Positions 50,812-63,000 of a stretch of 64,000 nt of DNA are shown in pieces. The stretch's first letter is position 1; each line of letters opens with the position of its first letter. This DNA comes from Todiramphus chloris collaris (taxonomy: Eukaryota > Chordata > Aves > Coraciiformes > Alcedinidae). Under the pieces are notes generated by a model. It made no database searches and was not told the DNA's origin. It worked only from the letters and a program-made list of their open reading frames with translations. The stretch lies in assembly GCA_025345505.1 (NCBI GenBank), contig JANVCC010000018.1, forward strand, positions 3,767,749-3,831,748. Reading direction: 5' to 3'. The translations under genes and the position numbers were made by a program.

Positions 50812-50824
50812 GACCCCCAGGTTC
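50812..50824 (-). mobile_element. CR1 LINE, right remnant after LTR insertion
   Basis: GACCCCCAGGTTC continues the CR1 sequence broken at 50377 (other CR1 copies read ..AGGACTCCAAGGTCC.. or ..GACCCCCAGGTCC.. here). Similarity fades within a few bases, marking the 5' truncation of this CR1 or decay. Confidence 0.6.
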
Positions 50825-51327
50825 AGCTAAACATGTCAGGGGAATGAAGTATCTCTCTGCTCTCTCACCAAGACAGTGGCTCACAGGTCAGGATCACAGG
50901 AGTATCATCATAGAAAGCCAGGAGAAAAGCCAGTCAATCAATCGACCACCTTGTAGGTGTGGGAATGCACAGCCACGACCAGTGCAGGCATCCTGCAAAC
51001 ACAGAGCTGGCACTGCCTTATAGCCAGAAGGTCCAATGTTTGTGGGCAGGCATTGCTTTGAGCACCTATCTCCTTTTGGCAATAACATGCTACAGGTGGA
51101 GAGCAGAAAGGCTTTCCTAATGCACAAACAGAAATCGGATACTCAGCCTGAATTTTTCACTGGGAGAATTTATGCCATAAGAAATCTCCCCTCTTTAATT
51201 ATATCAACACCCAGCTGCCAACAGAGAGGGATTAACAACAGGACATGTGCTGAATAAATAACACTACAGTTCCCTCTCCTTCTCCATTTTTTAGCTTGTA
51301 ACAGGGTTTTCCTGATGTGGTCACATT
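50825..51327. other. Intergenic sequence, no gene seen
   Basis: Unique-looking sequence; the short frames at 50709-51023 and 50894-51257 have no recognisable domain. Confidence 0.55.
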
Positions 51328-51402
51328 GCAGAAAGTCAGATAAGATGATCTCCCAAGGTCCATTCAACCCATTTATCCTCCAGTTCTGTGATATGATTCA
51401 AT
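51328..51402 (+). mobile_element. CR1 LINE 3'-end relic
   Basis: TAAGATGATCTCCCAAGGTC, CATTCAACCC and the tail CAGTTCTGTGATATGATTCA match the CR1 3' end (GATGATCTCCAGAGGTCCCTTCCAACCC...ATTCTGTGATTC) with many changes. Only about 75 bp is left. Confidence 0.75.
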
Positions 51403-54400
51403 TTCCTGGGGATTAATGACCAGGTGGGGTTAATGGTGCTCAGCTGCAAAGTAAGCCACCAGCTCCTTCCAGATGGTCACTGTTTATCCCTGTGTGTCTG
51501 TCATGACTGCTGCCCTCTGGGTCTAAAAGCCCTGAAAAAAACATCATTTTTTCCATAACTATCTAGGCACACATTCTCCCCCAGAAAAGGGCTAGAAACA
51601 AAGCCCAGAAATAATCACCCAGTGGTGCAGGACAACCACTCCTGCATACAGTACCTTCACATTTTGCCCTGCTAAGCAAGCTGTTAATCAAAAGCCAAAG
51701 TTCTGGGCATCTTGAAAATAATTTCTTGTTGATTACAGAGATAGTCAGGCACTGATTATTCCTGGGTATCAAGCGGTCCTTTGTCAGCACAGGGAACTCT
51801 ACTTGCCATCTCACTATCTGCTGAAGGCAGGGCTTGGCTTTCTCTGCCTGCATATCAGATGCCATGATCTTGTCATCAGCACAGCCTGGTGCCAGGGTGC
51901 CAGCAGAGGAGTTTTGAAATGCCTGTGCCTACAGGTCAGGAAGGGAAAGCAGGGGGTTGTTCTGGCACAACTGGGATGTTGGGATGGAGCACATGGACAA
52001 AATTCACAGGAAGCAGCAAGGATTTCATAACACAGGGGAAGACAACACACGCCACCAGTCCTCATCAGTCCAACCTGGAGAAAAACTTCACTAGATCCAG
52101 CATCAGCCTTTCCTGGAGCAAAAGAAAGTATTTACTGTGCCCAACAGGGTCCAGGGTGCTGCCCACACCCTGGGCATCTATTTGCCTACATTGTTCATGC
52201 TCAGCTCCAGCCCTGCAAAGTGAACCTGCCAGTGCTGAAATATTTTCCAGCATCCCATCATCTCCTGCCCTGGGAGCTGCTCCCAGAAGGAGAGAGGAGC
52301 TGAGCTCAGAAGGGGTTTTCTTGCAGTAATAGCAGGATAGGGAAATGAAAGCAAAGCCCGTGCCAGCCCCCAGCTAGCCCCAGGCACAGTCTCTGATTTT
52401 CCTGAAATCATCAACCCTCTGTCCTGGGAATACTGGCTCAGATGAACCGCCCAGAGGACCTGTTGTGAAAACAGCAGAGAGGGGGCGAATTTCTTATCCT
52501 TACTAGGCAAATTATGCACTTAATAAGAAAGACTATTTACCTAGAGGGCTTTAGCCAGTCCAAACCTTGAGATCTGGAGCATCTGGGACATGGAATCCCA
52601 TCTCCCTGCATCTGGGCAGGGGGCACAGACAGAGACACCCTCCCTACCAGCTACCATGGCTCCTGCAAGGCAGGACAGCTGCAAATAAATGTGCAACTCA
52701 TAAAACTGAAGGGGCTCTGTAAGCTATTAGGTAATTAAGCAAAGTGATGGCTTGGAGCGCCCGGTTGCTGCTTCCAGCCCATGGCTGTGCTCTCTTTAGA
52801 GTCTGATTGGATAAAGGATTTTTATTAACATCATATTTTTGCTTCTAATTTTCCTCTCTTTGCCTTTCATATTGCAGGCCCTGAGCTCCTCTGGTCTTGT
52901 GGTGATGTTTATTGGCACTGGCAGGTTGCAACACCCCTGCAGGCTTCCCACAGACAAACCCCAGAGCGCAGACCACGAACCGAAGCAACTTCATACGCTG
53001 CCTTCGCTGTGAAATTGCTCAGGCACTTCCCTCCCAGTTTTCCTCTCACCCTCAGCACCTTCCCAGCTGGAGCCTGCCCCCGCACCTCTTCTTTTCCAGC
53101 AGAAGAGGCAGCAGGCCCACAAGAGCAGCTGCCTTGCAGGGCATTGGCAAATTCCTCTTTTCACTGCTTCTTGAGGCTGTGGTTTGAGGTAGGAAACAAG
53201 CCCCAGTGAGCTGCAGCAGCCGTCACTTCTGTGTAGAGCAGGACAGACTCCAGACAAGGGGAGAGATAGAGGGTGGGTGGCTTCAAAGGAGCTGCAAAAG
53301 GCTTGTTCTTCTGCTTTTGGCTCCACCCCAGAGCCACTTCACATTCAAGACCATGTAAGAGAACCCCATTCATCCTGGACACCTGGGAACTTGCACTGTG
53401 ACCCCTTAAATACACTCTCATCTTCAAAGCAGGTGCACAAGAACATAAAAATGCAATGGTATCTTTTTGGTGCCATGGTGCCCATGTTCAGGCACCTATT
53501 GTCTGCTTCAGAGAGCTCCTCAACCTTCCTTTGTGGCAGTGAGCACAAGGGAGTCCCAAGCACCTTTCTGGAAGCTTTCCACAGCCCAGGGATTTATTTA
53601 ACCTCCTGCAGTTGCTTGTTGTGCCCCATTGAACAATAGACTCCAGTTTGCGAGCAGACTGGGTCGGCTCTACTGGCTTATTCTTCATGATGCTCACAGG
53701 CACATCTGTCAGCAACAGCTGGCTGCGAGCCCAGCCTCCCTTTTTTTTAATATCGCTTTGGGGTTTTACTGGTAGTGTCTCTGGACAGTAGGAGGCAAAG
53801 AGAGAAGCGGCAAACCCCCAGAGTGCCACCAGTGCATCCAAATAAAAGGCGAATGGGAAAGCGCCTGGTTGACTAGCAGCAGTGCCCGGTTTTGGTGGCC
53901 CTCCAGCTGCTTGTTAGGATAGCAGGGGAGTGGCTGGGTCACTTGATGATTTATTTCAGCCCCTTGTCCTGGTTGGAAGGAAGCATAAAAGATGCTTTGT
54001 TTCCCCGAACAGGAGATGGGGGAGTGCTTCAGCCTCCAAATCTCCTGCTTGCCAGCCGAGCTTGATACACTCCCCCTATGTGGGATCCATTTGAGTCTGA
54101 AGACTTGACAAGAAATGTCATAGCAACACCAGGATGCTCCCCCATCCAGCACAGCAGCGGCAGCTTATTTGTTCAGTGCTCAGCTGCTGTGCACAATCAA
54201 TGCAACATGTAGCGTGCCAACGGGCTTTAAAGAGGTTGGGGTAATCTCTGGCTGCGTTGAAAAGATGGTCTGTCCACAGGGAGCGCTTTTTGAGACGCGC
54301 TCAGCATTGTTTAAGCTTCTAGGCATCTTGCCTGGCTCTTACAAGTCCTCGTCCTTCCCGAGCACTTGTGAAAATTTCAAGCTGAGCCATTTCCACCGTT

Positions 54401-54566
54401 TTGAGGCTGCTGCTGTATTCAGTGTGAATGCAGCCTTTTTGGGATCCTGTCTTCTTAACAAACTTGATTTGGGACCCAAAAGGTGATGCTGGATCCAGGA
54501 CAACACATCTACAATTACCTGTTTGGGGCTTTTTTTGTTTGTTTGTTTGTTCTTTGGTTTTTTTAG
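51403..54566. other. Intergenic sequence, no gene seen
   Basis: Several overlapping open frames of 90-146 codons (51889-52329, 52178-52519, 52912-53187, 53277-53639, 53488-54152) lie on both strands. None shows a domain, and codons and splice sites do not support them. 52690-52880 is AT-rich with TTAGGTAATTAAGC and TTTTTATTAACATC motifs, possibly regulatory. A (GTTT)n patch lies at 54538-54551. Confidence 0.55.
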
Positions 54567-55196
54567 TCATAAAATCATAGACTGTTGCGGGTTGAAAAGG
54601 ACCTTGAAAGGTCATCTAGTCCAACCTCCCTGCAGTCATCAGGAACACCTTTAACAACAGCAGGTTGCTCAGAGGGACATCCAACATCACCTGGAATGTT
54701 TCCAGGGATGGGGCATTGACCACTTCTCTGGTCAACATGGGCCAGGGTCTCACCACCCTCAGCATGAAAGACATCTTCCTTCTATCTAGTCTAAATCTCC
54801 CTTCTTTTAATTTAAAAACATCACCCCTTGTCCTGTCATAACAAGCCCTGCTAAAAAGTTTATCCCCATCTTTGCTATAAGCTCCCTTTAGTACTGTAAG
54901 GATGCTATAAGGTCTCCTCAGATCCTTCTCTTCTCCAGACTGAACATCCCCAACTCTCCCAGCCTGGCCTCCCAGCAGAGGGGTTCCAGCCCCCAGATCA
55001 TTGTTGTGGCCTCCTCTAGACACAATCCAACAGGTCCATATCTCTCTTGTGATGAGGACTCCAGTGCTGGACACACTAGTCCAGAGAAGAGCAGAGGAGC
55101 AGAAAGTCACCTCCCTTGACCTGCTGGCCACGCTGCTTTGGATGCAGCCCAGGATATGGTTGGCCTTCTGGGCTGTGAGCACACATTGCCAGTACT
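54567..55196 (-). mobile_element. CR1 LINE, about 0.6 kb
   Basis: It starts (+ strand) with TCATAAAATCATAGACTG, then GTCATCTAGTCCAACCTCCC, GCAGGTTGCTCAGAGGG, TTCTATCTAGTCTAAATCTC, CTTCTCTTCTCCAGACTGAA and CATTGTTGTGGCC. Minus-strand translation has KANHILGCIQSSVASRSREV and the end of ORF2 in different frames. The 188-codon frame 55182-54616 belongs to this remnant. Same 3' subfamily as 33891-34401. Confidence 0.94.
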
Positions 55197-55869
55197 ACTG
55201 AAGTCTCTTCTCTTTATGGCTGCAAATAAAAGCTGAAGAGCACAGAGATGTGATTGATGCCATTGCCAGTTTGCAAGTAGCCTGGAGTGGTAGTTCAGAG
55301 GAGCAGCAGCTGCTGCCTTCACCAGTGTCTGCTGTTACCCTGAGGGGAAGCAGACAGGTTCATCTTTGGAAGATGGCTTCTACAGGGCCCTTTTCAGATG
55401 TGTGGGGACACTTGAACCTCTCAGAGGAGTCATGTGGTGGGTCAGCCTATGTAGTTATCATAAACTCATTTAAAAGGATTTTGGCCATAAATAGAACATC
55501 TGCCAAGAGAAATCAAGTCTTCAGGGGTCTGTTAGAAGACCTGCATGGGTAGCAGACTCTTTTATTTAAAATAAATTAGTCTAAATAACAAATAATTTGA
55601 AAGGCACCAGCATTAATGGAAACAGCAGAGATCTGTGTAGCAGGATCCACCTGATTTGGGTTCTGCTTCCAATGTCACTGCTACGGTCTGAAGAGACAAG
55701 GGTTGTGGTTCTCCATGACTCCGAATTCTGAAATTACCCCAAGGAAGTAATATGTCATTATTTAAAAACATTTCCACACCATCTTTGCAATCTCTGAACA
55801 ATGATACTGTGTTCTCTGGTCTGCAAATTACTTGATGAGGGCATTTTCTGCAGTTACTGAGGCTACCCG

Positions 55870-55972
55870 GTGTTATTACCCATACTTTACAAATGAAAAC
55901 CCAGGCAGGTCAAAAGGCCCGCACAAGTCATGTACATGAAGAGTTCAAAGTTGAATTTCAGTTTCTGGACTT
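55870..55972. repeat. Possible MIR/L3-like ancient repeat relic
   Basis: GTGTTATTACCCATACTTTA, CAAATGAAAACCCAGGCAGG and, further on, GTTGAATTTCAGTTTCTGGA follow the order of the conserved MIR-type block (TTATTATCCCCATTTTACAGATG..AAACTGAGGCA...GAATTTGAACCCAGGTCTGAC). The match is diverged and unconfirmed. Confidence 0.45.
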
Positions 55973-58900
55973 AGGTGGAAACCAGAAAATAAATAAATAC
56001 GTATTGAAAGACTCTGTGATATGATCAGATAAATTTTTTAACCCTGGCCGTTCATCCAGTTGTCTCTTCTACACTGAGAATCACTGCTATGAGATGTTTC
56101 CCTTTGCTGCTGGAAGAAGCTTTTCTCCAGGCAAAAGACAAAAGACATTCTTCTGTCACATGGAAGCCCCTAAGGTATTCAGCAAGACATAATTCAGTGA
56201 GTAAAAAGCTCTGCTCAGAAGTGACTCAGTCCATGCTGGTTAAGCTGATACAGATCTTCAGTGACTTAAATTTGCCATGTAGTGATCATTTGTCTTGAGA
56301 TGTCATTGGGCACCACGCTCATCTAGGTCAACCTGCAGCTCCAATCCTCATGGATATTCCATCTCTGAGAAGCTCCTACCACCATCTGACTAATGTTGAC
56401 TCCAGTGAGTTTTAACAACAAAGAAAAAAATCCAACTTTTAAAACCTCACATTATTTTTGCTGTTTCCTGCAGTGTTCGTATGTTCTTAAACTACCAGCT
56501 CCTGTAGGCCAAGGATGCTGTGTGGCTGGCTGGAACCTGCTTAGCTCTCTAGAAGCACTGCCATTAACAACTAATAAATGTCAAGATACACTCCATAATC
56601 ACCGATTGTTGCATCCAGACCCAAAAGCTCCCTGGATTGCTTTACCTTTAAGCAAAACCACCACCTCACTGGATTGACACTTTTTTTTTTAGGGCCAGAA
56701 GGCACTATTAGATTTTGCAGCTGAACCTCAAGGGACATATTTCAGGCAGAGAGAATCTAATATCCACAACAGACTTGCTGGAAAACAGCTGAGAGCAGGG
56801 CTTGAGCATGGGTACAACAGTCCCAATGTGTTACTTTGAGCTGCCCGTGTTCAGCTGTGAGCTGATCAACATCATAAGGTGATCCTTGTGAAATCCTGGT
56901 CACCTGCTGGTCCAATTAAAATATGGACATCTGCAAAATATAAGCCAAGAGACTCCCTGTGTCCTTGCAGCATGCGAGTTGTATTTTATAATGATTCCAA
57001 ACCAGTTCTAAGTGAAAATAAGCCACCCTGCACAAGAGAGAACGCAGGCAGGGTGCAGAGCTGAAAAAGAACTGGAAAAAATTAACTTCTGGTATATATT
57101 TCCTATGGTTCCTTTCAGTTAACTCACTGCAATGCTTAAAATACTTCCTTGCCATATGAATCTGCTGCGGTATATTTAACACATTACCGGTATAAAACGA
57201 TTCAAGCGCGAGCTTCTTTTATCAGCAGAGTCCAAACTACTTTCCTTCCTTTAAATCAGTGATGGAGCTAAACCAAAACCACAGATCTGATCACTCCCTG
57301 AACATTTGGGCAAGTTTGGATCTTCAGTCTAGCATCATGTGCAGTCCTGATTGTGTTAATAGGCCTACACCTAACTCCAAAAGTAATCCAAAATTCTATT
57401 TCTAGGAGACATAGGCTTTAAGAAAGTTTGGTTATGACAAAAAACAACTGCCCCTGACCTTTCTCTAAACAAAACAGAGAGGAGAAACTGGAATTTTACC
57501 CCTCTTGTGTTTGGACAGTACATTTCATTTTGTTCCAAAATCCTCCTGGCAAACACCATGGTTTGGGGCAGAAGAGTGAAATTTTACAAGGTGAGGAAAT
57601 TACATATGTCTTTGAGGATTTGTCCTAAAGGGATTTGGGATTTTTTTTTTTTTTTAATTTTTTATTTATTTTGATTAAGGAAATTGTACCACATCTGTTT
57701 TTCTGGCGTGTGCAACCCTTCTCTACTAGTTTTGATATCAGCATGGTGAGAACCAATGGATAGAAATGAGCAGCCACAGGACAGTTTTCTCTTTACCTTG
57801 GCCTCATTAAGAACAACTAGCTGTCGCTGATGGCCTCTGCTGTCATGTTGCCAGAGTGGTCCTCGCCAGGCTGCCACGTCTCTCCCAGGCTGCTCCCAGG
57901 GATGTTGAAGGAACAGGCCCACTCCTAATAGGTGGCTGGATCCGGTCACTCTGTTTTAGAGTCTAACAGTTTAATAACATGAATGTAACTAGACTGTTAG
58001 TCTCCAAGGCAAAGAATGACTCCTGGCAATGCTTGTTTTATTAATACAGATGTAGCCACTGAGGTCAATGAGACAAACTGGAGAGACAGAGACACACATT
58101 TAAGTACTCTGAGAGATGAAGGCTGCAAGAAGATAAGAGTCTGGTCTATAAATCCTCTGCTTTCTCACTAGATGGGAATAACACAGGCAGCAGCACTTAC
58201 TGCTGTATCACTAACCCAAAATCTCAGTTCTGAGCAAGATGTTGAGCTTTTCCTCTGAGACCATCTTCAGCCTTCCAGACCCAGTCTGGGTCAGCTTCCC
58301 AGACCCTGTCATTAGTTCTTTTTGCCAATGCCATCAATAAGACTCATCTGATGCTCTGGAAACCCCCAGTGGAACAAATCAAACACATGCCATATGGTCT
58401 GCCGAAAAAAGACACAGATCCTTTCTGTCTACCATTCTCTGTCGTGGTAATTATTGACAATAATTTTAAGATCCCATCCTCTTTCTTGTTGTGCCCAGTC
58501 ATGGATGTTTTCCCAGCAGAAAGATCAATGAGGAACTCTAAGACCACCCTGCCCTTTAAGTGCTCTTCAGAGGAAGACATGGTCTGAATGACTCCCTGGC
58601 CGAAATGCCCTTGGTCTTCCATTATGTGTCACGTGGGGCAGTACCATAGAGAATACATCACTGCACAGTGAAATCACATTTCTGAGCCTCTTCACAGCTT
58701 CCTGGTCTGACCTTCTACACTACAGATGAATGCTATTCCAGACTCTCACCACTCATGGGACCATTGACAAAGTCAGACTGCTTCACCATCAAAACAATGC
58801 CTGGAGAAACTATGTATGCCACTTTTAGACTTGCCTCCTTATTCCTTTTCATCTCCCTTGCTCCATATTTTCCCACAAGGCCTTATCTGAGGAAGTTTTG

Positions 58901-60051
58901 CTTGGGTGCTTTCACCCTGATTCTCCTGAACCACAGCAGGGGAGACAGAGGGAACCTCTACGTATCCAGCGTGGAGTATTACCCTAAATTGCTAATGAAA
59001 GCCTGTTTGCACTAATTCATCAAACTCTGAGCTGCTTAAAAAGGACAGGCAGATGAGAGAGTAATATTTTAAACCCCCTTGCACAAGTCCTCAGAATAGC
59101 CATTTAAGTATCCCAAGTTTTTTGAGTTTAAGCTCAGAGAAAATTCTTCACATCAGAACTTCTCAATGTGGTTGCAGTGCTGGGAACCATTGTGGGTTTC
59201 CAACAGCTTTCACAGAAGCTCTGAAGAGCAGGTTTTTTTCCATAACAGTTTATTTTTGTGCATCTATTTAGCAGAAAGGACACACTCCTACAAGTAACTA
59301 ACTTGTTGTGCATGGAAAGAATGATTTTGTAGAACTTCTGGCTTCAAGGCTATGGGAGATACATGCACCTACAGCACATTAGGAGAGGCTGCTCAACTGC
59401 TTGGTGGTGGATCAGGCTCTCTTTGGATGCTTTGGGCTGGAGACAGACCTCAGATGAGTACCCTGACCCAGTTCCAAAGCTCCTCCTCATGTGCTCTATC
59501 TCAGATCTGCATGACGAAGGCACAAACAGGGATAAGACTTAAAAATAACCACGAATATGATAGCATTTCTGTATTTCAGGTTCCCCAGTGTGCTCCTTGG
59601 TGGTAAATTCATCTGTGTTGATAAAACACCACCAGCATTCCCAGGACCCATACAAACAGAGGCATCTCAATACATGTAGGTCACCAAGGCATTGCTGCCA
59701 ATGTTTTTTGGGGTTTTTTTCTTGGTGTTCCTTTTTTTTCACTCCAAGTTTCCCTCTTGTTTTAGACTGCTTTCATCTCCCTCTGTCTCTTGAGCACTGT
59801 CTCATTGTGCATCTGTTTTCCCTTTGCATGTTCTCCCTTCCCCCTATGTTTACTTTTGTAAGCAGACTGTTGTTTTTATTCAATTCCCTTTGGTTCTCTT
59901 CGGGTTTTTCAGTTCTTCTAATCTTCTCTGCAGCATTCCCATTCTCTCAACTTACCTTCCATCCTGGAGTGCCACTGGGACTGTTTTCAATTAGGTCTGT
60001 TTTGTCTTGTTTACTGGACTTTTCTTCTCCTCTGTATAGCTGGCCGCTACC

Positions 60052-60082
60052 TTTTTTTTTTTTTAATCTTTTTTTTTTTTTT
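60052..60082 (+). repeat. Poly-T tracts
   Basis: Thirteen T (60052-60064), a short interruption, then about fourteen T. Similar tracts are at 60717-60749 and 61040-61067. Simple homopolymers with no element attached. Confidence 0.85.
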
Positions 60083-63000
60083 CCCTTTCCCTTGTTGATC
60101 AGAAGCCAGGAAGCTACTTCTTCATTGTTGGTTTTATTCATTTACGTATTTTTCTTTCCCCAAGAAACAGAGCAGTTGGCTGTTTAAAAATGTTTACACT
60201 CTAATTGTAGCAACTGCCGTGGAAATTACTTTCATGCATAAATTGTAGTAAAGTCCATCTTACTAGCCTCTCTTTTTCTTTTTTACCTCAAAACACCTTA
60301 TCCAATACAGATCATATCCTACTAGCTACCAAATTTCTTAACTGAAAGACCCACAGAGACTGGTTGCTGAGCACCCAGGTCCTCATCAAGCCCTCTTAAG
60401 GACTGACACTGAAAAATGAAGTATCGTTATAAGCCAACAGAAAATAACACAAATTTCCAGTGCAACTTCTTGCTTAGGTCTCCTGCAAGACTTGCCAAAA
60501 GCAAACTGCCTCCAAGAACCATTCAGATAGTAGCAACCCTGTGTTTCCTGGCAGGAAAATGATATGAGGGGAGACTTTCCCATGGAATCCGGTTCATATT
60601 CAGTGTTACCTTGTCCTGGGTAGTACAACAGGGAAAAGTTAGCATCACAAGAGAAGGCAAATTTCATTATCAAGAAAAAAGCTGAGAGATTGGCATGGGT
60701 TTCATCTGTTCATTTCCTTTTTTTTTCTTTTTTTCTTTTTTTTTTTTTTAGAAAAAGGAAACAAAACAAAATTTAGCTTCTGTGCTTGGCAGTCTTCTGT
60801 CCCCTCAAAGCTTAAGGGCTCTTTTCAACCTCTGGGCAAAAGAGTGGGGCTGACCAAGATGCATAAGGGTAGCAGAATCAAATTCTGCAGTAATAAAATT
60901 TGTGGGGAAAATTATCCACCAGCTCTGAGAATTCCAGCAGTGCTAAAAACCGTGAATGTCTGGCAACACAAGGCTTTCAAGAAATCTGAACGGGTGATGT
61001 TGGGTTTGGTTCTTTGAAAGCTTTCCTTCTCACTCCCTTTTGTTTTTTGTTTTTTTTTTTTTTTTTTCATATTTGATTCTTATGAGCAGAAGTGGTTAAC
61101 TCAGGAGTCTATGAAACAAGAAACTTGGCTTCCACTCCTGGCTCTTGCATTCACTTTCTGCCTAGGTCTTGGAAAAGCCACTTAAAACTAGATCTACAAG
61201 CAGACTCGGGTTATTCCAGGCATCAGGCACTCAGGATCTCTGTAAACAGATTAGATGAGTGAGCAGGATTACCCAAAGCCAGAAAGTAGAGTTTAAAATT
61301 ACCTGTGGCAACCTGTAGAAAATGGGAAGATGGGAAAGACTCAGGGATTCTAGATGCCTGGCCCTGGGTGAAGGAAGACATGGGTGTCTGGGAGTCTTAG
61401 CTGGGATTTTCATCTCTGAATGTCTAGATTAGGTGCCTTTGCCCAATTTTATGGAAACCTGCAGGAGGATGCATTGTTCTTTGACAGTGAAAGAAGAAAG
61501 GGGGAGTCATCTTCTCAGATATCACCTACACTTGTTTGAGGCAGGAGCTTCAGTCCATGTCTTGATTTTTGGGGTAGATTTTTGAGCATATTCTTGGTGG
61601 AGTAGGCAAGCTATCAGGAAACCAGTCCAGTTCAGTCACTAGTCTGTGGGATACAGTGGGACACGCATGGCAACATCAGCGAGTTTCATAACTACCTCTG
61701 GTTGGTGCAAAGCCAAGTATAATAACTGTGCTCAAAGAACAACATGCCCTGAAGCAGGTCCTAAAGGAAGGACCATGGAGCAAACAGGCAGTCTGAGAGC
61801 TCTGCTTTGCCTCTGATGTGACACAGGGGTCTGAGTATGGTGACAGTTTCAAGGCTGGTGTAATTTCTCTAGTGGACTTAAGGCCCGTGGGGCTTTGCCA
61901 GCAGCAATGTGAATGTGCATAGCCCTCAGCCACAGGAATTTGAAGGATCCCTGTAAAATACCATGTTGGAAGTAGCACTTAGGTCCATTTGTAGCTTTAG
62001 CTCAGAAACCTGATTCTGTGATCTGTCTGCACCCATGAGTGCTGGATTTCTGCATGAAAGATGTGAATATTCATGTGATTCAGTTGTGTTGAGGCAGTGA
62101 GCTGAAGTCGGCCAATTGTGTAGCATGTGTGTGTTTAAATACTTAATTCGCAATATGTTTTGAAAATCTAAAAAAGAACAGCACAGTTTTAATATATAAT
62201 CCTATCAAATTTTTATGATGCCAAAGCCATAATATAAATCAATATGTTTAGACTTAAGTATGATAAATATACCTTAAAACAAATGATTTGAAAATAATTT
62301 CCTTATTCCCTTACCTGCCAATTTTTCAGTACAAAAGCCTTTGTTTCTCCAGCTACTCCTGATAACATCACAGCCACCTGAAACAGCTCTTGGAGCAAAC
62401 CTCAGAAGCAATCCAAAACTCATGAACCATCTAGACAGGAATGAACAATTAGACTGGGACCTTCTAAAAATGCTGACTAGTACGAATCATTATTGTTTAT
62501 AACAAGCTAGGGAACAGGGATGTGTGTGTAGTCATGGCTGTGTGACAAATGGGTGCAGCCCCACCAGGCTGGGTGATGAGCAATCAAAATCTTGGGAAAA
62601 AGCGCACACAAGTTTCTTTATTCCACTTGATCCCCTGCAATGTGATGTGGGTAGAAAGAATGGAAGAAGCAAGTGTTTTCCAGTGATCAGTAAAGTAATT
62701 AAAGGCTTCAGACAAAATAAAATGGTGTTCTACCTCATCAGTGAGGGCTAGACATGGGGCTTCGTGTTTGCTTCACCACTTTCTTAGACATCTAGGTTTT
62801 GTTTCTGTGTACAGACTCATTGCTACTTGGCATCCACAAAAAAAAACACCTCCAAAGTCAAACCTGGTTGTGCTTTCATCTACCTGGGGCCTGTTGGGCA
62901 GCAGTGGGGATCCAGGAGAAGACACCAGCTGCAGAACTTTCTACTTGTGAGGCAACCTATAACTGCATTTTTGTAGTCCACAACCCAGTCCTGTCACATA

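Noticed and set aside
54616-55182. 188-codon minus-strand frame
   Set aside because: It is part of the CR1 remnant 54567-55196, reading partly in the wrong frame.
59588-60187. 199-codon open frame rich in Phe, Leu and Ser that looks like a membrane protein
   Set aside because: It is a translation of a long pyrimidine-rich, T-tract-containing stretch, with no splice-site, domain or family support.
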